A stretch of 13,775 nucleotides of DNA, from positions 1-13,775 of the forward strand of contig JAFGXK010000187.1 of the NCBI GenBank assembly GCA_016936695.1, in the 5' to 3' direction. The position numbers were made by a program, and so were the translations under genes. Position 1 is the first letter of the stretch; every line of letters starts with the position of its first letter. Under the pieces are notes generated by a model. That model saw nothing but the letters and a program-made list of their open reading frames with translations, was not told the DNA's origin and did no database searches. This document shows, in pieces, positions 7,666-13,775 of the stretch. Source of the DNA: Bacteroidales bacterium. Its GTDB lineage: Bacteria > Bacteroidota > Bacteroidia > Bacteroidales > VadinHA17.

Positions 7666-8003
7666 TTTGTTTCCCTTGTAATGCGGCGGTCTTCCTGAGG
7701 CGAGAGAATAATGTAGAGATCCTCATCCGGCTTTTTCATCCTGTACTGCTCCCTGGCAAACTTCTCAAGATTCCTGTCGCTGGTTTTAAGCTCATGAAGC
7801 TTCCGCTTATCCTCTTCGATGCGCCGGACATAATACTCCTTCTCAGCCTTGAGCTTTTTAAGGTTCTTCATCTCCTTCCATCTCGATATAAGATTATTTG
7901 AATCGAGCAATAAAATCCATACGGCAAAAATGATCAATGTGAGGAGATACTTGTTCCTCAGGACGGGTGGAATTTTTTCGATGAACTTGAAGCGTTGCAT
8001 CAT
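7662..8003 (-). CDS. Septum-formation initiator, DivIC/FtsB family
   Basis: This 113-residue protein has a short basic cytoplasmic N-terminus, one membrane helix (about 19-34, YLLTLIIFAVWILLLD) followed by SNNLISRW, then a coiled coil of about 41-75. The short conserved C-terminal LEKFAREQYRMKKPDEDLYII at 79-99 is typical of FtsB/DivIC. In divisome models it pairs with FtsL and FtsQ/DivIB to license septal peptidoglycan synthesis. The N-terminus reads MMQ, so the start may be 8003 or 8000. It lies 23 bases downstream of the ThiS-like gene on the same strand, so readthrough from the thiF-like promoter is possible. Functionally it looks unrelated to that pair. No FtsL or FtsQ partner is in the window. 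Confidence 0.88.
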   Translation of the reverse strand: MMQRFKFIEKIPPVLRNKYLLTLIIFAVWILLLDSNNLISRWKEMKNLKKLKAEKEYYVRRIEEDKRKLHELKTSDRNLEKFAREQYRMKKPDEDLYIILSPQEDRRITRETN

Positions 8004-8026
8004 GATACAAACCTACAACTTTTTTT

Positions 8027-8230
8027 TTAACCGCCACTCATAAGATAAAACATCTGTACATTGTCGCCGTCATGAATTACAGTCGATCCGTAAAGGTCGC
8101 GGGGAATGAGTTTACCATTGATCTTTATGATCCTCATCCTGAAAGTAAACCTCCTGATCTCAAGCATATCGCTTACCGTCATCGTGTCAGCTTCAAAAAC
8201 CTCTTCCCTGTTATTCAGTATAATCTTCAT
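8027..8230 (-). CDS. Small sulfur-carrier protein, ThiS/MoaD-like (ubiquitin fold)
   Basis: This 67-residue protein has the beta-grasp pattern of ThiS: MKIILNNREE as the first hairpin, then MTVSDMLEI as the helix, KINGKLIPRDLYGSTVIHDGDNVQMFYL as the last strands, ending in LMSGG. The terminal Gly-Gly is the part that is adenylated by an E1 and thiocarboxylated. Residue pattern (INGKLIPRxxY, DGDxVxxF) is closer to ThiS than to MoaD. It lies 15 bases after the ThiF-like gene, so the pair is a transcription unit. No thiG, thiH or thiE is nearby, while an aldehyde:ferredoxin oxidoreductase and a tungstate transporter are. The pair may therefore supply sulfur for the tungsten/molybdenum pterin cofactor rather than for thiamine. 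That role is inferred from position only. Confidence 0.85.
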   Translation of the reverse strand: MKIILNNREEVFEADTMTVSDMLEIRRFTFRMRIIKINGKLIPRDLYGSTVIHDGDNVQMFYLMSGG

Positions 8231-8245
8231 TTCCGGAGCTACCTT

Positions 8246-8833
8246 CTATTTCATTTTCATCAGCAATTCAACAACAGTGTTGGCCTGCTTAGCGGCCACA
8301 ATAACTACCCTCGGAGCCAATGGAGGGAGATCATCAGTAACTTCTGATGTCTCATCTCCGCAAACATACAGTGTCTCATCTATTTTTCTGGTTTTCAGAA
8401 TTTCATTTTTACCCCAGCCGGCAATACCCGAACCTGCTACCAGCGGAATCCTGTTTAACTGACTCTGCACGATCTCGATAAACATCTCTTTCATTTCGCT
8501 GCTGTCGAGGGCTTCAACAATCACGTGACAGTCCCTGAAAATCTGAGTAATGTTTTTTCTGTCTAATTTTTTAGTGTGGATTATGACATTGGCTTCAGGT
8601 CTGATCCTGGCCAGATTTTCCCTTATCGCCTCGGTCTTCATCATCCCTTCCTGTCCTGCAAAATAAAACTGCCTCGACAGATTCGATTTCTCCACCCTGT
8701 CATAGTCGGCTATTACCAGTGTGCCGACCCCGCTTCTGGCAAGCAAGGCTGCACAATTTGAACCCAAACCGCCGGCACCTGCAATTCCTACCCTGAATTT
8801 TTCAAGATGACTCTCAATCTCTGACAGATTCAT
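8246..8833 (-). CDS. Short ThiF/MoeB-type E1 adenylyltransferase for the sulfur carrier
   Basis: This 195-residue protein has the E1-like Rossmann ATP site GAGGLG at 19-24, the acidic end DYD at 43-45, and the NLSRQF motif at 51-56, whose Arg and Gln contact ATP. It also has VEALDS at 107-111 (a catalytic Asp, D110, comparable with MoeB D130). The C-terminal LPPLAPRVVIVAAKQA (169-184) matches what I recall of the short ThiF group of Clostridia and Bacteroidetes. It is shorter than E. coli ThiF or MoeB (about 250), and no paired CxxC zinc ligands are seen; the cysteines are C27, C102 and C158. The reaction is adenylation of the ThiS/MoaD C-terminal glycine. It is divergent from the oxidoreductase gene across a 169-base spacer holding the palindrome at 8909-8940. 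Whether it serves thiamine or pterin synthesis is open. Confidence 0.87.
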   Translation of the reverse strand: MNLSEIESHLEKFRVGIAGAGGLGSNCAALLARSGVGTLVIADYDRVEKSNLSRQFYFAGQEGMMKTEAIRENLARIRPEANVIIHTKKLDRKNITQIFRDCHVIVEALDSSEMKEMFIEIVQSQLNRIPLVAGSGIAGWGKNEILKTRKIDETLYVCGDETSEVTDDLPPLAPRVVIVAAKQANTVVELLMKMK

Positions 8834-8861
8834 CCTTTTATTATTGAAGATTCTGACTATA

Positions 8862-8869
8862 CAAATATA
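8862..8869 (-). promoter_or_regulatory. Candidate -7 element for the thiF-like/thiS-like unit
   Basis: Minus strand 8869-8862 reads TATATTTG, an exact TAnnTTTG match. No strong -33 TTTG is found; TTTT at 8896-8893 (23-base spacing) is the best. Initiation near 8855 would give a leader of about 22 bases. The large palindrome lies upstream of this promoter. Confidence 0.45.
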
Positions 8870-8885
8870 TATAGTTTGCAGTGAG

Positions 8886-8950
8886 ATTTTTTAAAAACAA
8901 CTGCCCGAACCATTATAATGATCATTATCATTATAATGGTATTTTTTAAA
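8886..8950 (+). repeat. Direct repeat ATTTTTTAAA flanking the palindrome
   Basis: ATTTTTTAAA occurs at 8886-8895 and again at 8941-8950, either side of the inverted repeat at 8909-8940. The second copy abuts the palindrome. It may be an upstream A/T element for both promoters, or the scar of a small insertion, but in DNA this AT-rich it may also be chance. Confidence 0.35.
8909..8940. promoter_or_regulatory. Compound palindrome, probable operator between the thiF-like and AOR genes
   Basis: ACCATTATAATGAT (8909-8922) and ATCATTATAATGGT (8927-8940) are exact reverse complements separated by CATT. Each arm contains the self-complementary CATTATAATG (8911-8920 and 8929-8938, centres 18 bases apart). 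The left arm and spacer form a further palindrome, TAATGATCATTA. The right arm overlaps the -33 region expected for the -7 element at 8954-8961. On the minus strand, 8935-8917 agrees with the E. coli Fur consensus at 15 of 19 positions by hand count, but AT-richness raises that score. A regulator binding here could control both divergent units. The regulator is not identified. Confidence 0.65.
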
Positions 8951-8953
8951 GAG

Positions 8954-8961
8954 TAAATTTG
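8954..8961 (+). promoter_or_regulatory. Candidate -7 element for the AOR-wtp operon
   Basis: TAAATTTG matches TAnnTTTG exactly. The expected -33 position (about 8930-8934) lies in the right arm of the palindrome and is a poor TTTG match, which is compatible with a regulated promoter. Initiation near 8967 would give a leader of about 35 bases. Confidence 0.5.
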
Positions 8962-9002
8962 GTCATAAATAATAATTTACGCCGGTAATCAATATAGAAG
9001 CT

Positions 9003-11156
9003 ATGGATTTACAACAAATTAAAGCACAGCATCGCCTTTTAAAAAGATGGGACTATAAATGGATGCCTCTGGATAAAGGCTATACCGACAAGATTCTGTA
9101 TGTGAATGTGGGAGAAACTGATATCAGGGAAAAGGATGTCCCGCCCGTGATGAAGGAGAAATTCATTGGAGGCAAAGGGTACGGACTTCGCCTTCTCTGG
9201 GATGCTACCTTACCCGATACAAAATGGGATGATCCTGAAAATGAGATAATAATATCCTCAGGACCTATCGGAGGAATAACCCAGTACTCTGGGACCGGCA
9301 AGTCGCTTGTCGTAAGTATTTCCCCCCAGACCAATTCAGTCATGGACAGCAATGTGGGAGGTTTTTTCGGACCGTTTCTGAAGTTCTCGGGATTTGATGC
9401 CATAGAAATACAGGGCAAGGCTCAGAGTGATGTAGTAGTGTTTATTGACGGGATTAACCATAAGGTAGAGATCTTCGAAGCTCCTTATGAAGCAGTCGAC
9501 AGTCACGTTTTGGCTGAACAGCTTACGGAGATATTTGCGGCTGATGAAAGTGAAAAAAGGAATATAGGTGTCGTATCATCAGGTTCAGCAGCCGAACACT
9601 CCCTTATCGGAATGCTCAACTTCAGCTTCTACGATCAGCGCAGGAAGAAAGTGAGGGTGAAACAGGCGGGAAGAGGAGGAATTGGAACCGTGTTCCGTAA
9701 CAAAAAGATCAAGGCGCTGGTATGCAAGATCCCGGGAGTGAAGGGTAACCTGAACAACGTGGTTGATCTGGATGCTATAATGGAAAGGGGAAGGCGTTTC
9801 AATAAGGAAATAAGGGAGCTCGATGATAAACAGTGCCAGATGCGGCAGGTGGGAACGGCTCATCTGATGGAAATTATGAACGATCATGACCTTCTTCCTG
9901 TTAATAATTACAAGTTTGGAAGTCACCCCGAATCTTACAAGATCGATTCTACAGTCTGGAAGTCGTTCTTTACACAAAATATTCCTGATGGATGCTGGCT
10001 CGGATGCAACATGTCGTGCTGCAAGGGGGTGGACAACTATGAGGTTCAGACCGGACCATACAAGGGACAGATAGTTATTGTAGACGGGCCGGAATATGAA
10101 AATGCGGCTGGCCTGGGATCAAACTGCGGGATCTTTGATCCTGGTTATATAATCGAATCCAACTTCTATTGCGATACCTACGGGATATGCACGATAACAT
10201 GGAGCACACTCTCGGCTTTTATAATGGAATGCTATGAGAATGGAATACTGGATAAAGAAAAAACAGGAGGACTGGAACTCAATTTCGGAAATTCAAAAGC
10301 TGTCCTGGAACTGCTTCATCAGCTTGCAAAAGGAGAAGGTTTTGGTAAAACAGCAGGGTTGGGAGTCCGCAGAATGAAGGAACTGTTTATTTCAAAAGGC
10401 TGGGGAGATCCCTCTTTCCTGAATGATATAGCAATGGAAAACAAAGGTCTTGAGTATTCACAGTATGTTTCAAAGGAATCGCTTGCCCAACAGGGAGGAT
10501 TTGCCATGACCAACAAGGGCCCCCAGCATGATGAGGCCTGGCTTATATTCATGGATATGGTAAATAACCAGATACCGACATTTGAAAATAAGGCTGAGGC
10601 ATTGCACTATTTCCCGATGTTCAGAACCTGGTTTGGACTGGTCGGTTTGTGCAAGCTGCCATGGAATGATGTTGAGCCTGAAAATAACGCAGAGACAGAT
10701 GAACCAGCAAAGGTGCCGGAGCATGTCGATAACTATGTTACCATTTATAAAGCTGTCACAGGCAGGGAATTCAGTAAGGAAAGGCTTATTGAGGATTCGG
10801 AACGGGTTTATAACTTCCAGAGAATATTCAACCTCAGAAGAGGCTTTGGCACCCGTGAACACGATCGCCAGCCTTTCCGCGCCGCAGGCCCGGTTACTAT
10901 CGAGGAATATGAGTCCAGAGCAGAAAGATATGACAAACAACTAATTGAAAAAGTCGGGATCAGCCCCGAAGGGAAATCGTCTCAGGAAAAGCTGAGACTC
11001 ATAAGGGAATACAGGGAAGCACAGTATGAAAGCCTTTTGGATGCCGTATACAAACGAAGGGGCTGGAACAGAAACGGAGTTCCGAAAATAGAATTCCTTA
11101 AACGAATAGGAATTGATTTTCCCGAGGTTATAGATGTCGTATGTGATTACCAGTAG
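9003..11156 (+). CDS. Tungsten-type aldehyde:ferredoxin oxidoreductase family enzyme, divergent member
   Basis: This 717-residue protein follows the AOR layout. Domain 1 runs from SSGPIGG (85-91) through SNVGGFFGPFLKFSGFDAI (116-134) to AGRGGIGTVF (222-231), the pterin-binding strands. The 4Fe-4S cysteines C331, C335 and C339 are spaced CX3CX3C, with the fourth ligand probably C550 in GLCKLPW. GPEYE is at 362-366 and H509 lies where the active-site His is expected. Pyrococcus AOR, as I recall it, has CX2CX3C and two DxxGL(C/D) pterin motifs. Here the first reads DTYGIC (391-396) and the second GLVGLC (545-550), lacking the Asp. A 30-residue N-terminal extension and a longer C-terminus account for the extra length over about 605. 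The family oxidises aldehydes to acids, or the reverse, with ferredoxin, using a W-bispterin. No ferredoxin-like subunit gene is adjacent. WtpABC follows. Family is certain; substrate is unknown. Confidence 0.93.
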   Translation: MDLQQIKAQHRLLKRWDYKWMPLDKGYTDKILYVNVGETDIREKDVPPVMKEKFIGGKGYGLRLLWDATLPDTKWDDPENEIIISSGPIGGITQYSGTGKSLVVSISPQTNSVMDSNVGGFFGPFLKFSGFDAIEIQGKAQSDVVVFIDGINHKVEIFEAPYEAVDSHVLAEQLTEIFAADESEKRNIGVVSSGSAAEHSLIGMLNFSFYDQRRKKVRVKQAGRGGIGTVFRNKKIKALVCKIPGVKGNLNNVVDLDAIMERGRRFNKEIRELDDKQCQMRQVGTAHLMEIMNDHDLLPVNNYKFGSHPESYKIDSTVWKSFFTQNIPDGCWLGCNMSCCKGVDNYEVQTGPYKGQIVIVDGPEYENAAGLGSNCGIFDPGYIIESNFYCDTYGICTITWSTLSAFIMECYENGILDKEKTGGLELNFGNSKAVLELLHQLAKGEGFGKTAGLGVRRMKELFISKGWGDPSFLNDIAMENKGLEYSQYVSKESLAQQGGFAMTNKGPQHDEAWLIFMDMVNNQIPTFENKAEALHYFPMFRTWFGLVGLCKLPWNDVEPENNAETDEPAKVPEHVDNYVTIYKAVTGREFSKERLIEDSERVYNFQRIFNLRRGFGTREHDRQPFRAAGPVTIEEYESRAERYDKQLIEKVGISPEGKSSQEKLRLIREYREAQYESLLDAVYKRRGWNRNGVPKIEFLKRIGIDFPEVIDVVCDYQ

Positions 11157-11202
11157 GATCCATAGCCATTACTCTTCCGGTTTTTCGTAATTTCGTCTCC
11201 TG

Positions 11203-12165
11203 ATGATAAAGCGCGCCTTCTTTTTACTTACTCTGTTTTTCTTTGTATCCCCCGGTTGCAGGAACAGCGTCGCAGACAGGGGGAAACAGATCATTATCTT
11301 TCATGCGGGAAGCCTGTCTGTGCCTTTTAAACAACTGGCCGATGAATACAGAAAGCTTAATCCTGAGGTAAAGATACTTATGGAACCTGCAGGAAGCCTT
11401 GTCTGTGCCCGCAAGATCACAGAGCTCAGGAAACCGTGCGACATCATTGCATCAGCTGATTATATGGTGATTGACGAACTTATTATCCCGGAATACGCAT
11501 CCTGGAGCATCAAATTCGCCACCAATGAGATTGTTGTTGCTTTCCGTGAAGAATCGAGGTATTCATCTGAAATCGACTCATCGAACTGGATTGACATTCT
11601 TCTCAGGAATGATGTCGTATATTCCAGGTCAGACCCTGATTCCGATCCCTGCGGCTACAGAAGCGTCATGACTTTCAAGCTTGCAGAAAAGTATTACGAC
11701 ATACCCGGTCTTGAAGGGAAACTGACCGCAAAAGACAGAAATTTTATCCGTCCCAAGGAGGTTGATCTGATTGCCCTGGTTGAAGCGGGCGCTGCTGATT
11801 ATATGTTCCAGTACAAATCAGTTGCCAGGCAACACAACATGAAATATATTGAACTGCCCGACATGATAAATCTGGGTAATCCGCTTTTTAACGGACAGTA
11901 TAATACCGTGTCGGTCGATGTGGCCGGCAAATCGCCCGACAGTAAAATGATTATCAGGGGTGAATATATCAATTACAGTCTGGCAGTTCTCAATGATGCC
12001 CCCAACAGTGAGGGAGCCACAAACTTTGTTTCGTTCATGCTGAGTGCTGAAGGTGTTGAAATCTTCAGGAGAAACGGACAGGATCCTGTATTGCCTCCTG
12101 AAACCGGACAGCCTGATATGATCCCTTCGGGTCTTAAGAAGTACCTTGGTTATGGGATTCAGTAG
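11203..12165 (+). CDS. wtpA: Tungstate/molybdate-binding lipoprotein, WtpA-like
   Basis: Residues 1-18 are a signal peptide ending in a lipobox (VSPGC, C19), so this is a membrane-anchored substrate-binding protein. IIFHAGSLSVPF (31-42) and EPAGS (61-65) form the oxyanion-binding loops. DPDSDPCGYRS at 144-154 and EAGAADYMFQYKSVA at 194-208 are the other hallmark stretches of the WtpA/archaeal ModA group. D148 and E194 are candidates for the two carboxylates that complete octahedral coordination of tungstate in that group, an assignment made by analogy from memory. It captures WO4 or MoO4 for the WtpB/WtpC transporter. It starts 46 bases after the AOR stop, with only a degenerate TAATTTCG at 11188-11195, so it probably shares the AOR transcript. 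The neighbouring tungstoenzyme favours tungstate as ligand, but molybdate cannot be excluded. Confidence 0.9.
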   Translation: MIKRAFFLLTLFFFVSPGCRNSVADRGKQIIIFHAGSLSVPFKQLADEYRKLNPEVKILMEPAGSLVCARKITELRKPCDIIASADYMVIDELIIPEYASWSIKFATNEIVVAFREESRYSSEIDSSNWIDILLRNDVVYSRSDPDSDPCGYRSVMTFKLAEKYYDIPGLEGKLTAKDRNFIRPKEVDLIALVEAGAADYMFQYKSVARQHNMKYIELPDMINLGNPLFNGQYNTVSVDVAGKSPDSKMIIRGEYINYSLAVLNDAPNSEGATNFVSFMLSAEGVEIFRRNGQDPVLPPETGQPDMIPSGLKKYLGYGIQ

Positions 12166-12979
12166 CGAGCGACCGGTCAGAGGCAATCTCTTCAGTCTGA
12201 TAATGCTGATTTTGTCATCTCTTGTCCTTCTGTTTATACTGGCCCCCCTTGCAGGGATTTTTTTTGAAACAAGTGGATCTGTACTACTTGAAACAGCGAA
12301 TGACAGGGATGTAAGGGATAGTATCTGGCTTACCCTTCTTGTGGCTTTTTCCGCAACCTTTCTGTTTGCTTTTGCTGGGATACCCCTGGCCTGGATCCTT
12401 GCCAGAAAGGAGTTTCCGCTGAAGGGAGTGGTGCAGGGGCTTATTGATCTGCCCGTGGTCATCCCGCACACTGCTGCAGGAATAGCAGTGCTTGGATTTA
12501 TTTCAAGGGACGGATTTCTTGGAGCCATTGCTGATTCTGCAGGGCTGACTCTGATTAATAATCCGGCAGGAATTGCACTTGCAATGGCTTTTGTAAGCAT
12601 TCCCTTCCTCATTAATTCAGCCAGGGATGGCTTTGCCTCCGTGCCGGTAAGGCTTGAAAAAGCCGCTTTGACACTCGGGGCATCTCATACAAGGGTCTTC
12701 TTCACAATCTCGCTCCCCCTGGCCTGGAAAAGCATAATGACAGGATTTGTAATGATGTTTGCCCGGGGTATGAGCGAGTTTGGTGCTGTTGTAATAGTTG
12801 CATATCACCCGATGACCGCTCCTGTACTTATCTATGAACGGTTCAGTTCCTTCGGACTTGATTATGCGAGACCTGTATCCGTCTTGTTTATTATTGTTGC
12901 ATTGGCGGTTTTCATTCTTCTGAGGCTTATATCACTGAAAAAGAAGGAATCTCATATCACTCCGGATGCTGAGACTTGA
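12146..12979 (+). CDS. wtpB: Tungstate/molybdate ABC transporter permease, WtpB/ModB-like
   Basis: This 277-residue protein has about six membrane segments (roughly 17-40, 60-85, 103-120, 140-157, 197-220 and 243-262). The permease EAA loop lies at about 171-190: EKAALTLGAS, with E171 and G178, then TRVFFTISLPLAW, which docks on the ATPase. The segment LPVVIPHTAAGIAVL is typical of molybdate/sulfate-type permeases. The frame opens with ATG at 12146 and again at 12152; both overlap the wtpA end (by 20 or 14 bases), so translational coupling is likely. It forms the channel for the oxyanion bound by WtpA. The last bases overlap the ATPase start by 14. A homodimer with two ATPases is expected from the family. 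Confidence 0.92.
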   Translation: MVMGFSSERPVRGNLFSLIMLILSSLVLLFILAPLAGIFFETSGSVLLETANDRDVRDSIWLTLLVAFSATFLFAFAGIPLAWILARKEFPLKGVVQGLIDLPVVIPHTAAGIAVLGFISRDGFLGAIADSAGLTLINNPAGIALAMAFVSIPFLINSARDGFASVPVRLEKAALTLGASHTRVFFTISLPLAWKSIMTGFVMMFARGMSEFGAVVIVAYHPMTAPVLIYERFSSFGLDYARPVSVLFIIVALAVFILLRLISLKKKESHITPDAET

Positions 12980-13775
12980 AAATATAAACAAGAAATTCGG
13001 CGCCTTTGCCCTATCGGGAATCAGTCTTGAAGTTCCTGACGGTGAGTATTTTGTCCTTCTCGGCCGGTCAGGATCGGGAAAAACCTGCCTCCTTGAACTG
13101 ATTGCCGGCCTTAATACTCCTGATTCGGGGACTGTGTGGATTGACGGGCAGAACATGACAAACCGAAAAATACAGGACCGGCCCGTTGGTCTGGTTTTTC
13201 AGGATTTTGCCATCTTTCCCAACATGACAGTCTATGGGAATATTGCTTATCCTCTCCGCTCGAGAGGGTTGAAAAAAGATGAAATCGCAGGAAATGTTAA
13301 ATCTATTGCAGCCGAAATGGATATCTCAACCCTTCTCGGCCGCTATCCGAAAAATCTGTCATCTGGTGAGCTCCAGAGAGTGGCCCTTGCCAGGACTCTT
13401 GTTCTTTCTCCAAGGCTGCTTCTTCTTGATGAACCGATGTCTTCGGTTGATGCAAGCCTCAAGGACGAAATAAAGAAAGTTTTTCGCCGTATTAACAGAA
13501 ACGGACTTACAATAATTCATGTCACTCACGATTACAGGGAGGCGGTAAGCCTGGCTGGCAGGGTGGGGGTGATCCATGGCGGCAGGATAGTCCAGGATGG
13601 TAATCCGGAATCGGTTTTCGGACGGCCTGCAAGCAGATTTGTTGCCAGGTATGCCGGAATTAAAAACTTTTTCAATGTAAGGTTAAGAAAGGAAGGCGAT
13701 GAGTGTAAAGCGACTGCTGACGGGAACATGACATTCAGCATTGCTGGCACCAGCTCTGCCGGCAAGGGGCTTATG
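12966..13775 (+). CDS. wtpC: Tungstate/molybdate ABC transporter ATP-binding protein, WtpC/ModC-like (cut by the window end)
   Basis: Translating from the ATG at 12966 gives 270 codons to the window end without a stop. All ABC motifs are present: Walker A GRSGSGKT (33-40), the Q-loop VFQDFAIFP (Q79), signature LSSGELQRVALAR (131-143), Walker B LLLLDEP (151-157), the D-loop SSVDASL, and H-loop VTHD (H188). From about 230 a C-terminal extension begins (ARYAGIKNFFNVRL) that fits the TOBE/OB regulatory domain of ModC, CysA and WtpC ATPases, which in some relatives binds the oxyanion and inhibits transport. The start overlaps wtpB by 14 bases. This would be the energy-coupling subunit of the transporter with WtpA and WtpB. 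The stop codon and most of the regulatory domain lie beyond the window. Confidence 0.93.
   Translation, partial: MLRLENINKKFGAFALSGISLEVPDGEYFVLLGRSGSGKTCLLELIAGLNTPDSGTVWIDGQNMTNRKIQDRPVGLVFQDFAIFPNMTVYGNIAYPLRSRGLKKDEIAGNVKSIAAEMDISTLLGRYPKNLSSGELQRVALARTLVLSPRLLLLDEPMSSVDASLKDEIKKVFRRINRNGLTIIHVTHDYREAVSLAGRVGVIHGGRIVQDGNPESVFGRPASRFVARYAGIKNFFNVRLRKEGDECKATADGNMTFSIAGTSSAGKGLM

Noticed and set aside
8962..9002. A molybdenum/tungsten cofactor riboswitch ahead of the AOR gene
   Set aside because: If the -7 element at 8954-8961 is used the leader is only about 35 bases, too short for the known Moco RNA motif, and no multi-stem structure is visible.
10470..10940. A 156-codon minus-strand open frame inside the AOR gene
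   Set aside because: The AOR frame is clearly coding across it and the antisense product resembles no family I recognise.
11818..12612. A 264-codon open frame on the minus strand across wtpA and wtpB
   Set aside because: It is antisense to two strongly recognised transporter genes and its translation (Arg/Ser/Pro-rich, no motifs) looks like a shadow frame.
1..13775. tRNA, rRNA, CRISPR array, insertion sequence or phage gene
   Set aside because: No transposase or integrase-like protein, no spaced direct-repeat array and no recognisable RNA gene was seen on either strand.

Overview
The window looks like chromosomal DNA of a Bacteroidetes (Bacteroidota) bacterium, probably an anaerobe or microaerophile of the Bacteroidales type. 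The case rests on several independent signs: a PorP/SprF-type outer-membrane protein of the type IX secretion/gliding family, an N-terminally anchored OmpH/Skp protein, a DivIC/FtsB protein, a surface protein with a carboxypeptidase-regulatory-like fold, an almost complete lack of Shine-Dalgarno sites, and repeated matches to the Bacteroidetes -7 promoter element TAnnTTTG. These are family-level recognitions from memory; no search was run.

Left part (1-5700). A sulfide:quinone oxidoreductase-like flavoprotein runs off the left edge on the minus strand. It is divergent from an exported M28 zinc peptidase, which is followed by a nitroreductase and a secreted protein with a transthyretin-like fold. 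A monofunctional proline dehydrogenase converges on these, and a PorP/SprF-family barrel protein diverges from it. Middle part (5700-8000). An OmpH/Skp-like periplasmic chaperone is followed 4 bases later by a cytoplasmic family-2 glycosyltransferase, which meets a DivIC/FtsB division protein tail to tail.

Right part (8027-13775). This is the most coherent and interesting block. A tungsten-type aldehyde:ferredoxin oxidoreductase (717 residues) is followed by a tungstate/molybdate ABC transporter: lipoprotein WtpA, permease WtpB and ATPase WtpC, the last cut by the window end. Reading frames overlap at both transporter junctions. Divergent from the oxidoreductase lie a small ThiF/MoeB-like E1 enzyme and a ThiS/MoaD-like sulfur carrier ending in Gly-Gly. 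The 169-base divergent spacer carries a perfect 14-base inverted repeat, which is itself built of smaller palindromes, between two candidate -7 elements.

The natural reading is a compact tungsten module: metal uptake (Wtp), a sulfur-carrier pair that could serve pterin-cofactor synthesis, the tungstoenzyme, and one shared operator. The oxidoreductase departs from the Pyrococcus AOR pattern at its Fe-S and pterin motifs, so its substrate is open. No RNA gene, CRISPR array, insertion sequence or phage gene was seen, and no gene-free stretch exceeds 300 bases.
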